A stretch of 64,000 bases of DNA from Arthrobacter sp. zg-Y1110 (lineage in GTDB: Bacteria; Actinomycetota; Actinomycetes; Actinomycetales; Micrococcaceae), in contig NZ_CP104272.1 of NCBI RefSeq assembly GCF_025244865.1, positions 3,348,001 through 3,412,000 on the forward strand, read 5' to 3'. The position numbers and the translations under genes are program-made. Every line of letters begins with the position of its first letter. Within the stretch, counting starts at the first letter, position 1. Below are positions 25,408 through 34,654 of this stretch, in pieces. The notes beneath the pieces are model-generated. The model saw only the letters and a program-made list of their open reading frames with translations. It was not told where the DNA came from and made no database searches.

Positions 25408-26565
25408 ATGAGCAAGAACTACGGCGATTATCAGCTTGGCATCTACATGAACGGCGCACGCGGCGTCCTGCCGGATCTGCCGATGAGCTCGGCCGGCATG
25501 GAGGAGTTGGCAGAAAGCAGGATGGATCCGCGGATTCTGGGTTACGTTGCGGGCGGTGCCGGAAACGAGCACACCCAACGTGCCAATGTGGCTGCCTTTG
25601 AGCGGCTTGGCATCATGCCGCGCATGTTGGTCGGAGCCGCCCAGCGCAACATGGGCATTGATCTGCTGGGCCACCGGCTGCCGTCTCCCCTGTTCTTCGC
25701 TCCGGTGGGCGTGCTGGGTGCCGTGGCCGACGACGGCGACCTGGCGACGGCTGCGGCTTCCGCGGAGCTGGGCATCCCGATGGTTGCCTCCACCCTCTCC
25801 TCCGCTCCGCTGGAACAGGTCCGTGCAGCCGCCGGTGAAACCCCCGGGCTCTTCCAGCTCTACCCGCCCGCCGACCGGGAGCTGGCCGAGTCCCTGGTGC
25901 ACCGTGCCGAAGCAGCCGGGTACTCGGGCATCGTCATCACGTTGGATACGTGGGTGAACGGCTGGCGGCCCCGCGACCTCAGTGCCGCGTACCTGCCGAT
26001 GCTTTCGGGCCAGTGCCTGGCCAATTACCTGACCGATGACCGCTTCCGGAAGCTCCTGGCCGACCAGGGGTCACCGGATCCCGCCGCTGCCGTCATGCTG
26101 TGGGCCTCACTGTTCGGCAACCCCACGATGACGTGGGAGGACCTGGACTGGTTCCGATCCATGACGTCGCTGCCGATCATCCTCAAAGGTATCTGCTCCC
26201 CCGAAGACGCCCGGCGCGCACTGGACGGCGGAATGGACGGCATTTACTGCTCCAACCACGGCGGACGGCAGGCCAACGGCGGCATCCCGGCAATTGACTG
26301 CCTTCCGGGCGTCGTTGAAGCGGCCGACGGCGCGCCCGTGCTTTTCGATTCAGGCGTGCGGTCCGGTGTGGACGCGCTGCGGGCACTGGCACTCGGGGCC
26401 ACGGCGGTGGGGATCGGCCGGCCCTATGTCTACGGTCTGGCGGCGGGCGGGCAGGCGGGAATCACCCATGTGATGCGCAGCCTGCTCGCTGAAGCGGACC
26501 TGACCATGGCGGTCAACGGCTACCCGGACCTGGCCTCGCTGCGCGGATCCCTTCACCGGCTCTAG
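25408..26565 (+). CDS. FMN-dependent alpha-hydroxy-acid oxidase (lactate 2-monooxygenase-like)
   Basis: A 385-residue TIM-barrel flavoenzyme. The N-terminal NYGDYQLGIYMNGARGVLPDLP matches lactate 2-monooxygenases, and the active-site and flavin loop SNHGGRQANGGIPAIDCLP holds the catalytic His at about 284. The family Arg (R281-287 region) and Tyr near 41 are present. Substrate likely lactate or another 2-hydroxyacid. [14 protein letters not shown] precedes the ATG. Confidence 0.85.
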   Translation: MSKNYGDYQLGIYMNGARGVLPDLPMSSAGMEELAESRMDPRILGYVAGGAGNEHTQRANVAAFERLGIMPRMLVGAAQRNMGIDLLGHRLPSPLFFAPVGVLGAVADDGDLATAAASAELGIPMVASTLSSAPLEQVRAAAGETPGLFQLYPPADRELAESLVHRAEAAGYSGIVITLDTWVNGWRPRDLSAAYLPMLSGQCLANYLTDDRFRKLLADQGSPDPAAAVMLWASLFGNPTMTWEDLDWFRSMTSLPIILKGICSPEDARRALDGGMDGIYCSNHGGRQANGGIPAIDCLPGVVEAADGAPVLFDSGVRSGVDALRALALGATAVGIGRPYVYGLAAGGQAGITHVMRSLLAEADLTMAVNGYPDLASLRGSLHRL

Positions 26566-26815
26566 GTATTCTCGGTGGCGCTGCTGCCCTCAGCCGGCGG
26601 TCCCACCCGGAACTCTTCCGCAGCGCGCTTCCGCTGTGACGAGGCGCCCCAAAACACCACTCCGCCGATCACCAGGACCAGAGGCATCCACCACCCCTGC
26701 CGGACCCCGGATTCAACAGCAGAGCGGTACCCAGAACAACGGTCGCCGCGGCCACGCTGAGAAACGACCAGTACCAGCGCGCCCGGCGGTCCATGGGATT
26801 TATCCACGGCTTCAT
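26562..26815 (-). pseudogene. Frameshifted small two-TM membrane protein
   Basis: Reading from ATG 26815 (with a GGGGGAG site upstream) gives MKPWINPMDRRARWYWSFL and one TM helix (AAATVVLGTALLL) before a premature TGA at 26669-26671. A second frame on the same strand, down to TGA at 26562, gives a second TM helix (WWMPLVLVIGGVVFWGAS) and a hydrophilic tail. Joining the two frames near 26715 would make one protein of about 80 residues with two TM helices. A lost or gained base is the simplest explanation, but two overlapping one-TM genes (second ATG at 26687) are possible. Confidence 0.5.
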
Positions 26816-26923
26816 TTCCACTCCCCCGAATAGGTCACTTCCGGGAAGCTAAGCGGCTTCCCTGCGGCCGGGCAAGAGTGGACACTGGATCCCTGCCCCG
26901 TCACCAAGGCACGCGGCGAAGCC

Positions 26924-27553
26924 CTAGTCCTCCGGGAAGCCGTCCCTCGGCCACCAGCACGGGAGCAGGTGACGCAGCGTGGCCAGCCGGGCTTCGACGT
27001 CGTCGTCGTCACTGACCACCCACTGTTCGAACCAGGAGGCATAGGCGCCGCCCAGGAAGGCCGCGGTCGCGTCCAGGTCCAGGGCCGGGGGCGGCGCGTT
27101 GTGCGCCCGCCAGACATGCAGTGCCAGAAGAATCCGCACGTTTAGCTGGTCGGCGAGGATGCCGAGGAAGGTCTCGGTGTGAAAAAGTGCCCGGTAGACC
27201 CGCTGTTCTGCCTTGGTGTGCTGCAGGATCTGCCGGATGGACTCGACGTACAGGTCCCCGATCTCCGCGATTGTCCGGCCGGTGCCGCGTTGGTCCAGTT
27301 CAACTGTGCCAAGCCGGTCCACGACGCCGGCGTATACCGAACCGGCGAAGTCGAAAATGTTCCTGTGGTGTCCGTAGAAGGTGGTGCGGTGCACCCCGGC
27401 CTGCCGGCAGAGTGCAGCCACGCTGATCTCCGCGAGTTCGTGGTCCCGAAGCAGCTCCCACAGGCCTGCCTCGAGCGCATCCCGGGTGCGCGTTATCCTC
27501 GGCTCATCCGACGGTGAGTGCCGATGCGGCTTCAGGGGGTGCAGTCCGGGCAT
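26924..27553 (-). CDS. TetR/AcrR family transcriptional regulator
   Basis: A 209-residue protein with an N-terminal HTH (ISVAALCRQAGVHRTTFYGHHRNIFDF at about 43-68), followed by an all-helical ligand domain with TetR_C-like helices (RVYRALFHTETFLGILADQLNVRILLALH). Target unknown; the neighbouring genes are the small frameshifted membrane gene and the DUF1295 protein. Confidence 0.8.
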   Translation of the reverse strand: MPGLHPLKPHRHSPSDEPRITRTRDALEAGLWELLRDHELAEISVAALCRQAGVHRTTFYGHHRNIFDFAGSVYAGVVDRLGTVELDQRGTGRTIAEIGDLYVESIRQILQHTKAEQRVYRALFHTETFLGILADQLNVRILLALHVWRAHNAPPPALDLDATAAFLGGAYASWFEQWVVSDDDDVEARLATLRHLLPCWWPRDGFPED

Positions 27554-27928
27554 GGGACTAATCTTCTCAGATACACGGAAGGGCCCCGCCGAAGCGAAGC
27601 CCTTCTATGCCGCGGCGCTGGGGGACGCCGCAAGCTTTGAGTTGTAGCCGGCCTCGTGGTTCGACAGGAACAGGACCGGATTGTTTCTATCCTGCCCTAT
27701 TCAACACCTGTAGAAGAACCTGCCGTTCCCAAAACCGTCGAATGTGACTGAGGAGACAGCTGCTGGCGCGGGTTAAGGGCTGGCAGCTCACTCCCGCCGC
27801 AGAGGATCCCAACGCGTGGTTCTCCTGTGAAACCTGTGACAACAGGAGGCACAGCGGCCCCACCCAGTGGGACGCTGTGCCCGGATCGGGGCGCGGCGAC
27901 CCACCCAACATTCCGCCTGCCTCCCCGT
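27554..27928. other. Intergenic region with possible degraded coding remnant
   Basis: 375 bases between the TetR and DUF1295 genes. A short plus-strand frame near 27553-27647 ends with a segment (AKPFYAAALGDAASFEL) reminiscent of a VOC/PhnB-type strand-helix, and another stretch near 27746-27960 has protein-like composition with a CxxC pair but no usable start. Both look like decayed remnants. Near 27822-27848 a CTCCTGT / ACAGGAG inverted repeat is present. Confidence 0.35.
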
Positions 27929-28744
27929 CTAGCGGGCGTGCTTTGAACCTAGCCGTGGAGGAAGCGGAACGAGTGGGGAGGTCCGGCGCCGGTACCGTGC
28001 GTAGTCGGGGTAGCGTGCCAGGGAAATGCTCTCGGTGAAGGCGGTGGACCCGGCGAAGAGCAGGGTCAGCAGGACCGGGCCTGCCAGCGTCCAATGCAGC
28101 CACTCCCCCGAGGCGGTGACGGCGAAACCGTAGAAGAGCCACCATTGGAGCTGTTCAAAGAAGAAGTTCGGATGGCGCGAGTACCGGAACAGTCCTGTTT
28201 GGAGGAAGTCGGCCGACGGAATACGTCCGGCGGTCCGCAGGGCCTTTTTCCACTGCTGGAAGTTCCACTGCTGCTGGTCCGCCACGGTCTCTGAAGCCAG
28301 TGCGGCCAGAAACAGGACCGCCAGCAGCCAGTCCCAGCCCGTGAGTGCTCCGGGGTGTTGGTAGGCGGTCAGCACCGGCAGGGTCATCACCCAGATGACG
28401 ACGTTCTGATAGATGCTGATGAACAGCAGGTTGAAGGCCTGGAACTGCCACGGCTTCAGCCGTTGGCGCAGGATCCCCCACCGGTAGTCCTCGCCGCCCG
28501 GGGCGTAACCGCCCTTGCGGGCAAAATTGAACGTCAGCCGGACGCCCCAGAGCGTAACCAGGACCGCCATCAGCGTTACCCTGTGGTCGCCGTCGGACGC
28601 AACGGCAAAAACCCATAAATAGGCCAGCGGAACTATGGACCAGATGCGGTCCGTCCAGGAGTATTCCCGGGTGAGCAGTGAGAGCACCCAGGTTCCGGCG
28701 CAGGCGGCGGTGAATATCTCGAAGCAAACGCGAACCGGGTCCAT
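27929..28744 (-). CDS. DUF1295 / steroid 5-alpha-reductase-like membrane protein
   Basis: A 271-residue multi-TM protein with the DUF1295 pattern: TREYSWTDRIWSIVPLAYLWVFA at the start, ARKGGYAPGGEDYRWGILR in a loop, and the C-terminal NADPH/substrate motif GLFRYSRHPNFFFEQLQWW near 200-218 followed by YPDYARYRRRTSPLVP. The family is related to steroid reductases and isoprenylcysteine methyltransferases; function in this organism is unknown. Confidence 0.88.
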   Translation of the reverse strand: MDPVRVCFEIFTAACAGTWVLSLLTREYSWTDRIWSIVPLAYLWVFAVASDGDHRVTLMAVLVTLWGVRLTFNFARKGGYAPGGEDYRWGILRQRLKPWQFQAFNLLFISIYQNVVIWVMTLPVLTAYQHPGALTGWDWLLAVLFLAALASETVADQQQWNFQQWKKALRTAGRIPSADFLQTGLFRYSRHPNFFFEQLQWWLFYGFAVTASGEWLHWTLAGPVLLTLLFAGSTAFTESISLARYPDYARYRRRTSPLVPLPPRLGSKHAR

Positions 28745-28785
28745 CCTCGGAGGATACGGTCGGTTTCCTGTCTGCGGGAGCCCTC

Positions 28786-29475
28786 TTAGCCCAGCAGCCG
28801 GTGCTCATACGCGAAGGCCACCATCGAAATCCGCGTAGCCAAACCCAACCGGTCCTGGATACGGCGGATATGCGTCTTCACCGTGGCCTCTGAAAGGAAC
28901 ACGCTGCCCGCAATGTCCGCATTGCTGAGCCCCTTAGCCACGAGCAGGAACACGTCCTTTTCCCGCGCGGTCAGCTCGGCGATGGCCGCCGTGTCCGGTT
29001 CCGCCGGATCCGCGCTGCGGGTGAGATGCGCAAAGAGGTCATGGGCCGATCCGGGGGCCACCACGGAATAGCCCGCATAGACGGTCCGGATGGCGGAAAG
29101 CAGGAACTCCGGCTCGGCGCTCTTGAGCAGGTAGCCGCTGGCGCCGGCGCGGACGGCCTCCACCACGGCCTGGTCCCGGTTGAAGGTGGTCAGGGCAATC
29201 ACCTTCGGCCGCTCCCGCCCGGCTTCGTCCGCTGCTGCCATGATGCGACGGGTGGCTGTGATGCCGTCCACCACGGGCATGCGCAGGTCCATCAGCATGA
29301 TGTCCGGGCACGCGGCTTCGGCCAGTTCCACGGCTTCCATCCCGTTGCCGGCGCTGCCGCAGTAGGCCAGGTCCTGCTGCGAGCGGATCAGCATTTGGAT
29401 ACCGGTCCGGAACAGCGGCTGGTCATCCACCAACGCCACAGTGATGGGGGCGGCGCCGGCCTTAGCCTCACTCAT
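28786..29475 (-). CDS. NarL/LuxR-type response regulator
   Basis: A 229-residue response regulator. The receiver has the phosphorylated Asp in CPDIMLMDLRMPVVDG, and the C-terminal LuxR HTH is LTAREKDVFLLVAKGLSNADIAGSVFLSEATVKTHI. The ATG at 29475 overlaps the kinase stop by eight bases, so the pair is coupled (kinase first). Together they form a DesK/LiaS-like two-component system. Confidence 0.92.
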   Translation of the reverse strand: MSEAKAGAAPITVALVDDQPLFRTGIQMLIRSQQDLAYCGSAGNGMEAVELAEAACPDIMLMDLRMPVVDGITATRRIMAAADEAGRERPKVIALTTFNRDQAVVEAVRAGASGYLLKSAEPEFLLSAIRTVYAGYSVVAPGSAHDLFAHLTRSADPAEPDTAAIAELTAREKDVFLLVAKGLSNADIAGSVFLSEATVKTHIRRIQDRLGLATRISMVAFAYEHRLLG

Positions 29476-30748
29476 CTGCGCCCACCAGCTCCGCGGCGTA
29501 AATCTCCGCGCCCGGAGCACTTAGAGCCAGGCCGTAGGGAAGGAACGCGGTTACCCGGAAGCTGCCTCCGTCCGGACCGGCCGTAAGCCACCCACCGGCA
29601 AGGTGGGCCCGCTCCCGCATGCCGGGGATGCCGCGGCCGGTGCCAGCCGTCGTGATGGCTCCGGTGGCCGGTTTTCCGGGTCGATCCGCATAGGAGGCTA
29701 TCTGCAGCGAAAGTCCGGGACCGCTCCAATCCAGATGCACGGTTACCCGGGTGCCTGTCCCGCCGTGGCGCAGGGCATTGGTCAAGGACTCCTGGACAAT
29801 CCGGAAGACGGCCATCTGCTGGCCCTCCGGAAGTTCCACCGGGGTTCCGGATTCGGTGCGCTCCACCAGCAGGCTGCTGCCCTGCTGTTCCAGCAGTTTC
29901 TCAATATCCTCCAGCCTCGGTTGCGGGAGAGCGGACCCGCCGTCGCCCACCCCCTCGATCACGCGTTGGGCATCCGTCAGGGCGCGGCGTGCAGACGAAG
30001 CTATGTTCTCCAGCGCGTCAAGCACAGGCTGTGGCTGATCCTTGCCCAGATACCGGGATCCGTCCGCCTGGGCCGCGATTACCGCCAGCGAGTGGGCCAG
30101 GACATCGTGCAGGTCGCGGGAAATCCGGGTGCGCTCCTGTTCCACGATCAGATCCACTTCGGTGGCCTTCAGCGTGTCCACGGCCGCCGTCCGTTCCGCA
30201 GACAGGGTGCGGCGCTCCTCCCAGCCCCGAAGTGCGTAGCCAGCCAGCCACCCAACGGTCAGGAGGACCAGCAAGAAGGAGGTATACAGAATCCAGAAAT
30301 CCCGCATTGTGTGCCACGAGACACCGTAAACCGGCAGCCAGCCAACTCCTCCCGAGTAGCTTCTGTTCAGCATCAGGTAGGACATGGTGGCGGCGAGGAA
30401 AGGCGCGGTGGCAATTCCCGCCACCCGCTGCCACTTGTCTCCCGAGAACGCGGCAAAAAAGAGAACGACGGCGGAGCCCAGGTAAATGGGCCAGGTATTG
30501 GGTTCCAACGGCGGTACCGCGCGGAGTAGCTGCGCACCAAGGACGGCAGCGGGAATGAGCATTGCAGCATAGGCAAACCGTGAGGCAAGCCCTATGGCCA
30601 AAGTGAAGGCCAGCAGCGGGAACACGCCAGACCAGGTTAAGAAGTCTCCGCCCATCCGACCCGCCTCGCCGATAATCCAGAGCACCAGAAATACTGCGGC
30701 TGCCGCCGGGGCGCCCCAGGTACGCGTGTAATTCAGGAATTGAGTCAT
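29468..30748 (-). CDS. HisKA_3 sensor histidine kinase, multi-TM
   Basis: A 426-residue kinase with about six N-terminal TM helices (residues 10-170), a HisKA_3 dimerisation domain with phospho-acceptor His in ERTRISRDLHDVLAHSL near 211, and an HATPase domain ending GRGIPGMRERAHLAGGWLTAGPDGGSF. The ATG at 30748 is the first hydrophobic-N-terminus start; upstream frame lacks coding features. Inverted repeats lie 35 and 80 bases upstream. Confidence 0.9.
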   Translation of the reverse strand: MTQFLNYTRTWGAPAAAAVFLVLWIIGEAGRMGGDFLTWSGVFPLLAFTLAIGLASRFAYAAMLIPAAVLGAQLLRAVPPLEPNTWPIYLGSAVVLFFAAFSGDKWQRVAGIATAPFLAATMSYLMLNRSYSGGVGWLPVYGVSWHTMRDFWILYTSFLLVLLTVGWLAGYALRGWEERRTLSAERTAAVDTLKATEVDLIVEQERTRISRDLHDVLAHSLAVIAAQADGSRYLGKDQPQPVLDALENIASSARRALTDAQRVIEGVGDGGSALPQPRLEDIEKLLEQQGSSLLVERTESGTPVELPEGQQMAVFRIVQESLTNALRHGGTGTRVTVHLDWSGPGLSLQIASYADRPGKPATGAITTAGTGRGIPGMRERAHLAGGWLTAGPDGGSFRVTAFLPYGLALSAPGAEIYAAELVGADE

Positions 30749-30782
30749 GGCCCCGAAGCTATCCCGCCCCCAACCGACTTTC

Positions 30783-30858
30783 GGATGAAACGGCAGTCTT
30801 TCATCCCATGGGCTGGTAATCCTGCCCATTTGGTTGATTTCCTATAAACCAACCAAAT
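30783..30858. promoter_or_regulatory. Inverted repeats between the NarL-type operon and a GNAT gene
   Basis: Two separate perfect inverted repeats: GGATGAAA-8nt-TTTCATCC (30783-30806) and ATTTGGTTG-13nt-CAACCAAAT (30828-30858). The first is centred 46 bases upstream of the kinase start, where a response regulator would act. The second overlaps the upstream region of the divergent acetyltransferase. Autoregulation is inferred from position. Confidence 0.55.
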
Positions 30859-30880
30859 TAAACGGCCGTACAATTCCCCA

Positions 30881-31411
30881 ATGGCAACCCTGATTACCCC
30901 CGATGTCCGTTTCCGGAACAGTTGGCTGGCCGCAGCCGAAGAATTCAACGGCGAGAGGATGGACGGTTCCGGCGTGTACGGGGACACCTCGAAAGAGCGC
31001 ATTCGCACGGAAATTGCCGGGGACTTTGCCGATTTCGTCGACGGCCTGGTCAAGGAACGGTTCCCGGACACACCGCGGCAGGAAGGCTTTGTGCCCTGCA
31101 CCTATCTGTGGCTCGTGGACGGTGATGAATTCCTGGGTTCGCTTGCCATCCGGCACACCCTGAATGATTTCCTGTTCGAGCAGGGTGGCCACATTGGATA
31201 CAGCGTCCGGCCCTCCGCACGACGGCGGAGGCATGCCACACGGGCGCTTCAGGACGCCCTGCCGGTTGCCCGTGAGCTGGGCATTGCACGGGTGCTGGTC
31301 ACCTGCGCGGAAAACAACGCCGGATCCCGGGCGGTCATCGAGAAGAACGGCGGAGTCTATGAGGACAGCCGGGACGGCACGCGACGGTACTGGATCGGGC
31401 TGGCCGAATAA
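30881..31411 (+). CDS. GNAT family N-acetyltransferase
   Basis: A 176-residue acetyltransferase with the acetyl-CoA segment IGYSVRPSARRRRHATRALQDAL near 106-128 (R-x-x-G/A loop) and the C-terminal NNAGSRAVIEKNGGVYED. It resembles predicted acetyltransferases of the YjaB/COG3981 type. Substrate unknown. Confidence 0.85.
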   Translation: MATLITPDVRFRNSWLAAAEEFNGERMDGSGVYGDTSKERIRTEIAGDFADFVDGLVKERFPDTPRQEGFVPCTYLWLVDGDEFLGSLAIRHTLNDFLFEQGGHIGYSVRPSARRRRHATRALQDALPVARELGIARVLVTCAENNAGSRAVIEKNGGVYEDSRDGTRRYWIGLAE

Positions 31412-31424
31412 CTGCCCCACGGGC

Positions 31425-32969
31425 TCAGACCGCTACCGCACCAGCGAGCGGCAGCACCACGGTGAAGCTGGTGCGGCCGGGTTTGCTCTCGACCTCGATG
31501 GTCCCCTCGTTGGCCGCAACGAGGGCACAGACAATGGCCAGGCCGAGCCCCGTGTTGCTCGTATTCCCCGTCCGGGCGGAATCGGCCTTACTGAACCGGG
31601 AGAACAGGGAATCGATGAAGTCCGGATCTATCCCCTGGCCGTCATCCGTCACCGTCAAGGTGGCCCAGGTTGCTCCCGCCTGCAGTCCGATTTCCACGCG
31701 GGTCCCCCGAGGCGTGTGCTTATGGGCATTGGAAAGCAGATTAATAAGCACCTGCCGCAGCTCGGACTCGACGGCGGACACCAATACCGGTTCATCAGGC
31801 AGCATCAGCGTCCACTGGTACTCCGGGGCGGAGACCTGCGCGTCGCTGACTGCCTCCACGATCAGTTCGGTGAGGTCGACGTCGGCCCGCTCGCCCCGCT
31901 GCCCCTCGTCCAGCCTCGCCAGCAGCAGCAGGTCTTCAACCAGCGCGGACATGCGCTTGGACTCACTGTCCACGCGTTCCAACGCGGCCCGGCCCGGAGG
32001 GCTGACGTGTTCGCTGAGCAGGACCAGCTCCGTGTACCCGCGGATAGAGGTAAGCGGCGTGCGCAGCTCGTGGCTGGCGTCGGCAACGAACCGCCGCACC
32101 TTCGTTTCGCTGGCCTGCCGGGCGCGCAGGGCGTTGGTAACGTGATCGATCATGCCGTTCAGGGCCATCCCCACCGTTCCGACTTCGGACCCGGGCCGGG
32201 CCGCCGCCGGGGGCACGCGGACTGGGATTTCCACCTCGCCGGAGGCCAGCGGCAGCTTGGATACGGAGGTCGCGACGGCGGCCAGCTCATCCAGCGGGCG
32301 CAGCGAGCGGCGGATGATCACCGTGCCTGCAAACCCGGTGACGAGCAGGCCTGCCAGGGACAGGACGACCATAGTCAGATCGAGCGAGGCCAGGGTGCTC
32401 TCCCGCTGCGCCGTTGAAAGTCCGGTGACCAGCATTCCGTTCCCGGCGCCGGCCGGGACGGGGAACGCATCCAGCCGGTAATGCCCGCTGGACAGGTTCA
32501 TGTCCTGGGGGCCGCGGGCCGGATCCATTCCCGCCAGCAGGTCCAGGTCCGCCCCGTTCAGGGAAACGGCAGTGCCGTCCTCAAGCACAAGCGTGGATCG
32601 GCGGGCAACCCCGTCCTCGAAGAAGGCATTCAGGGAGCCCGGGCGATGGCCGGACTGGTAGTCGCTGCCGTCCCCCCGCCCCCCGGCTCCGTTGTCCTTA
32701 CCGGCGGCACCCGGGGCCAACTCCTTTTGGGGCGACTTATACTCGCCCGGAGACTGGGCGAGGCGGAACCCGGCTCGGGCCGCAGCTCGTTCCAAGCCGT
32801 CGTCGAGCACTCCGGTGAGATACCGGTCCATGGCCACGTGGCTGAAAATGCCCAACGCCGCACAGGTCACTGTCAGGAGCGCCAGTGTGGTGAGTATGAG
32901 CTTGGTGCGCAGCGGATGGCTGCGCATTTGCGATCCCCCGGCAGCCGGACGAGTACCCGCCTGGATCAT
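31425..32969 (-). CDS. OmpR-type partner sensor histidine kinase (HAMP, HisKA)
   Basis: A 514-residue sensor kinase with TM1 near 23-45, an extracytoplasmic domain of about 150 residues, TM2 near 200-222, HAMP, HisKA with FVADASHELRTPLTSIRGYTELVL (phospho-His), and HATPase with NLLSNAHKHTPRGT and the G-x-G-L loop DTGLGLAIV-type end. The ATG at 32969 overlaps the response-regulator TGA (ATGA). The arrangement resembles TcrXY/PrrAB-type systems. Confidence 0.9.
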   Translation of the reverse strand: MIQAGTRPAAGGSQMRSHPLRTKLILTTLALLTVTCAALGIFSHVAMDRYLTGVLDDGLERAAARAGFRLAQSPGEYKSPQKELAPGAAGKDNGAGGRGDGSDYQSGHRPGSLNAFFEDGVARRSTLVLEDGTAVSLNGADLDLLAGMDPARGPQDMNLSSGHYRLDAFPVPAGAGNGMLVTGLSTAQRESTLASLDLTMVVLSLAGLLVTGFAGTVIIRRSLRPLDELAAVATSVSKLPLASGEVEIPVRVPPAAARPGSEVGTVGMALNGMIDHVTNALRARQASETKVRRFVADASHELRTPLTSIRGYTELVLLSEHVSPPGRAALERVDSESKRMSALVEDLLLLARLDEGQRGERADVDLTELIVEAVSDAQVSAPEYQWTLMLPDEPVLVSAVESELRQVLINLLSNAHKHTPRGTRVEIGLQAGATWATLTVTDDGQGIDPDFIDSLFSRFSKADSARTGNTSNTGLGLAIVCALVAANEGTIEVESKPGRTSFTVVLPLAGAVAV

Positions 32970-33715
32970 GGGGCCGCCGGCTTAAGCACGTAGCCGGCGC
33001 CCCGGACCGTATGGATCATGGGCGGGCGTCCGACGTCGATCTTCTTGCGCAGGTAGGAAATGTACAGCTCGACAATGTTCGCCTGGCCGCCGAAATCGTA
33101 GTTCCAGACATTCGTCAGGATCTGCGCCTTACTCAGCACCCGCCTCGGGTTTTCCATGAGGTACCGCAGCAGCTCCCACTGGGTGTTCGTGAGGGCAATG
33201 TCCTCCCCGCCCCTGCTGACCTCGCGGGTTTCGAGGTTCATCACCAGGTCGCCGACCACCAGTTCGTCCGAGCCCGACGCCGCGGCCCCGGAACGCTGCA
33301 CCAGGCGGTGCAGGCGGAGCATCAGTTCCTCCATGCTGAACGGCTTGGTTACGTAGTCATCCCCGCCGGCGGCCAGCCCGGAGATACGGTCCTCCACGGC
33401 ATCCCTGGCGGTAAGGAACAGAGCGGGAACCTGCGGCAGGAAGGACCTGATCTTCTGCAGGGCCTGAAGCCCGTTGACCCCGGGCATCATCACGTCCAGC
33501 ACCAGGACGTCGGGCCGGAATTCACGGGCAGCAGAAACCGCACCGAGTCCGTCTCCTGCAGTAACGACATTCCAACCCAGCATCCGCAAACCCATGCCAA
33601 CAAGCTCCGCGAGGCTGGTCTCGTCGTCGACCACCAGCGCCCGGATCGGACTGCCGTCCGGGTGCGCGAGGCGCGGAAGATTACCCGTGGGCGATTGGGA
33701 CGAAACGTGTGCCAT
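32966..33715 (-). CDS. OmpR-family response regulator
   Basis: A 249-residue regulator. The receiver phospho-Asp is in DVLVLDVMMPGVNG; the winged HTH is at about 160-246 (LSKAQILTNVWNYDFGGQANIVELYISYLRKKID). The ATG at 33715 has an AAAGGACG site. A longer in-frame start at 34048 adds about 110 non-homologous residues and is rejected. Confidence 0.92.
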   Translation of the reverse strand: MAHVSSQSPTGNLPRLAHPDGSPIRALVVDDETSLAELVGMGLRMLGWNVVTAGDGLGAVSAAREFRPDVLVLDVMMPGVNGLQALQKIRSFLPQVPALFLTARDAVEDRISGLAAGGDDYVTKPFSMEELMLRLHRLVQRSGAAASGSDELVVGDLVMNLETREVSRGGEDIALTNTQWELLRYLMENPRRVLSKAQILTNVWNYDFGGQANIVELYISYLRKKIDVGRPPMIHTVRGAGYVLKPAAP

Positions 33716-34141
33716 GAATACGTCCTTTTGGCTCGGTGCCGGTGGCTGGGTCAAGCGTAAGCGCAAAGTTCCCTTTTGCGTCCCGGTATTTTCCCTGCTG
33801 TCTCCACCCTGTGCTGGGACTGTGCCTTGTCTGTGCGAAGCCGTACGACAAGTGCGCCGTGCGGCGGAAACAAGCACTGCCGGCGGCCCGGAAAAGCAGG
33901 CACTTGCGCAGGGAGGATAAGCTGACGGGACAGCGTGGGGACCGCGAGCCGGACAGTCAACGACTAATCCGTCAACCTTTTCAGCAAGATCCGCACCTCC
34001 CGCCTGGAAATTGACTCCTTCTCTATTGCCCGCGCGCCCGGCCGTCACCCTTCATTGGTGACCGGCCCGGACAGGTCCAAGCGGTCTCGGGAGCCCGCTT
34101 CCGAAGCAAGCTCGGAACCATTTGAACAGAGGGACGTCATT
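33716..34141. other. Divergent intergenic region, no gene seen
   Basis: 426 bases between the OmpR-type regulator and carD, presumably holding promoters for both. I found no convincing ORF, hairpin or repeat. Confidence 0.4.
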
Positions 34142-34654
34142 TTGAATTTCACCGTCGGGCAGACCCTGGTGTACCCGCACCACGGCGCCGTCACCGTTAC
34201 CGATATTTCCCCGATGACAGTCAAGGGGGTGGAGCGGGAAACCCTGACCTTCCGCGTCCACGCCACTGAATTGACCATCAAGCTCCCGGCCGACAACGCC
34301 GAAGACGTAGGGGTACGTTCCGTCATCGACGAAGCCGGCGTAGAGGCCGTCTTTGCGGTGCTGCGCGGTCCGGTGGGGATGGAACCGGACAACTGGTCCC
34401 GCCGGTTCAAGGCCAACGAAGGCAAAATGTCCACCGGCGAACTGCGCCTGATCGCAGAAGTTGTCCGTGACCTGTGGTGCCGCGAGCGGACCCATCCCCT
34501 GTCCACCGGGGAGAAGCGGATGCTGCTGAAGGCCCGGCAGCTGCTCGTCTCCGAGCTTGCCCTTGCCCGGTCCTCCTCAGCGGAGGACGCCGGCGACCTG
34601 CTCGATTCCGTCCTGATGGAAACGGTTACCGAGCCGGAGCTGGCGACCAGCTAG
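34142..34654 (+). CDS. carD: CarD-family transcriptional regulator
   Basis: A 170-residue CarD/Rpb-interaction regulator. The N-terminal RNA-polymerase-interaction domain starts NFTVGQTLVYPHHGAVTV, and the C-terminal helical DNA-binding part contains WSRRFKANEGKMSTGELRLIAEVVRDLWCRERTHPLSTGEKRMLLKAR. CarD stabilises open promoter complexes and controls rRNA and stress genes. TTG at 34142 is used because it follows GAGGGACG and starts the domain exactly as in family members. Confidence 0.93.
   Translation: MNFTVGQTLVYPHHGAVTVTDISPMTVKGVERETLTFRVHATELTIKLPADNAEDVGVRSVIDEAGVEAVFAVLRGPVGMEPDNWSRRFKANEGKMSTGELRLIAEVVRDLWCRERTHPLSTGEKRMLLKARQLLVSELALARSSSAEDAGDLLDSVLMETVTEPELATS

Noticed and set aside
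27554..27928. Possible VOC-like and CxxC-containing fragments
   Set aside because: No usable starts and only tiny recognisable segments; at best degraded remnants.
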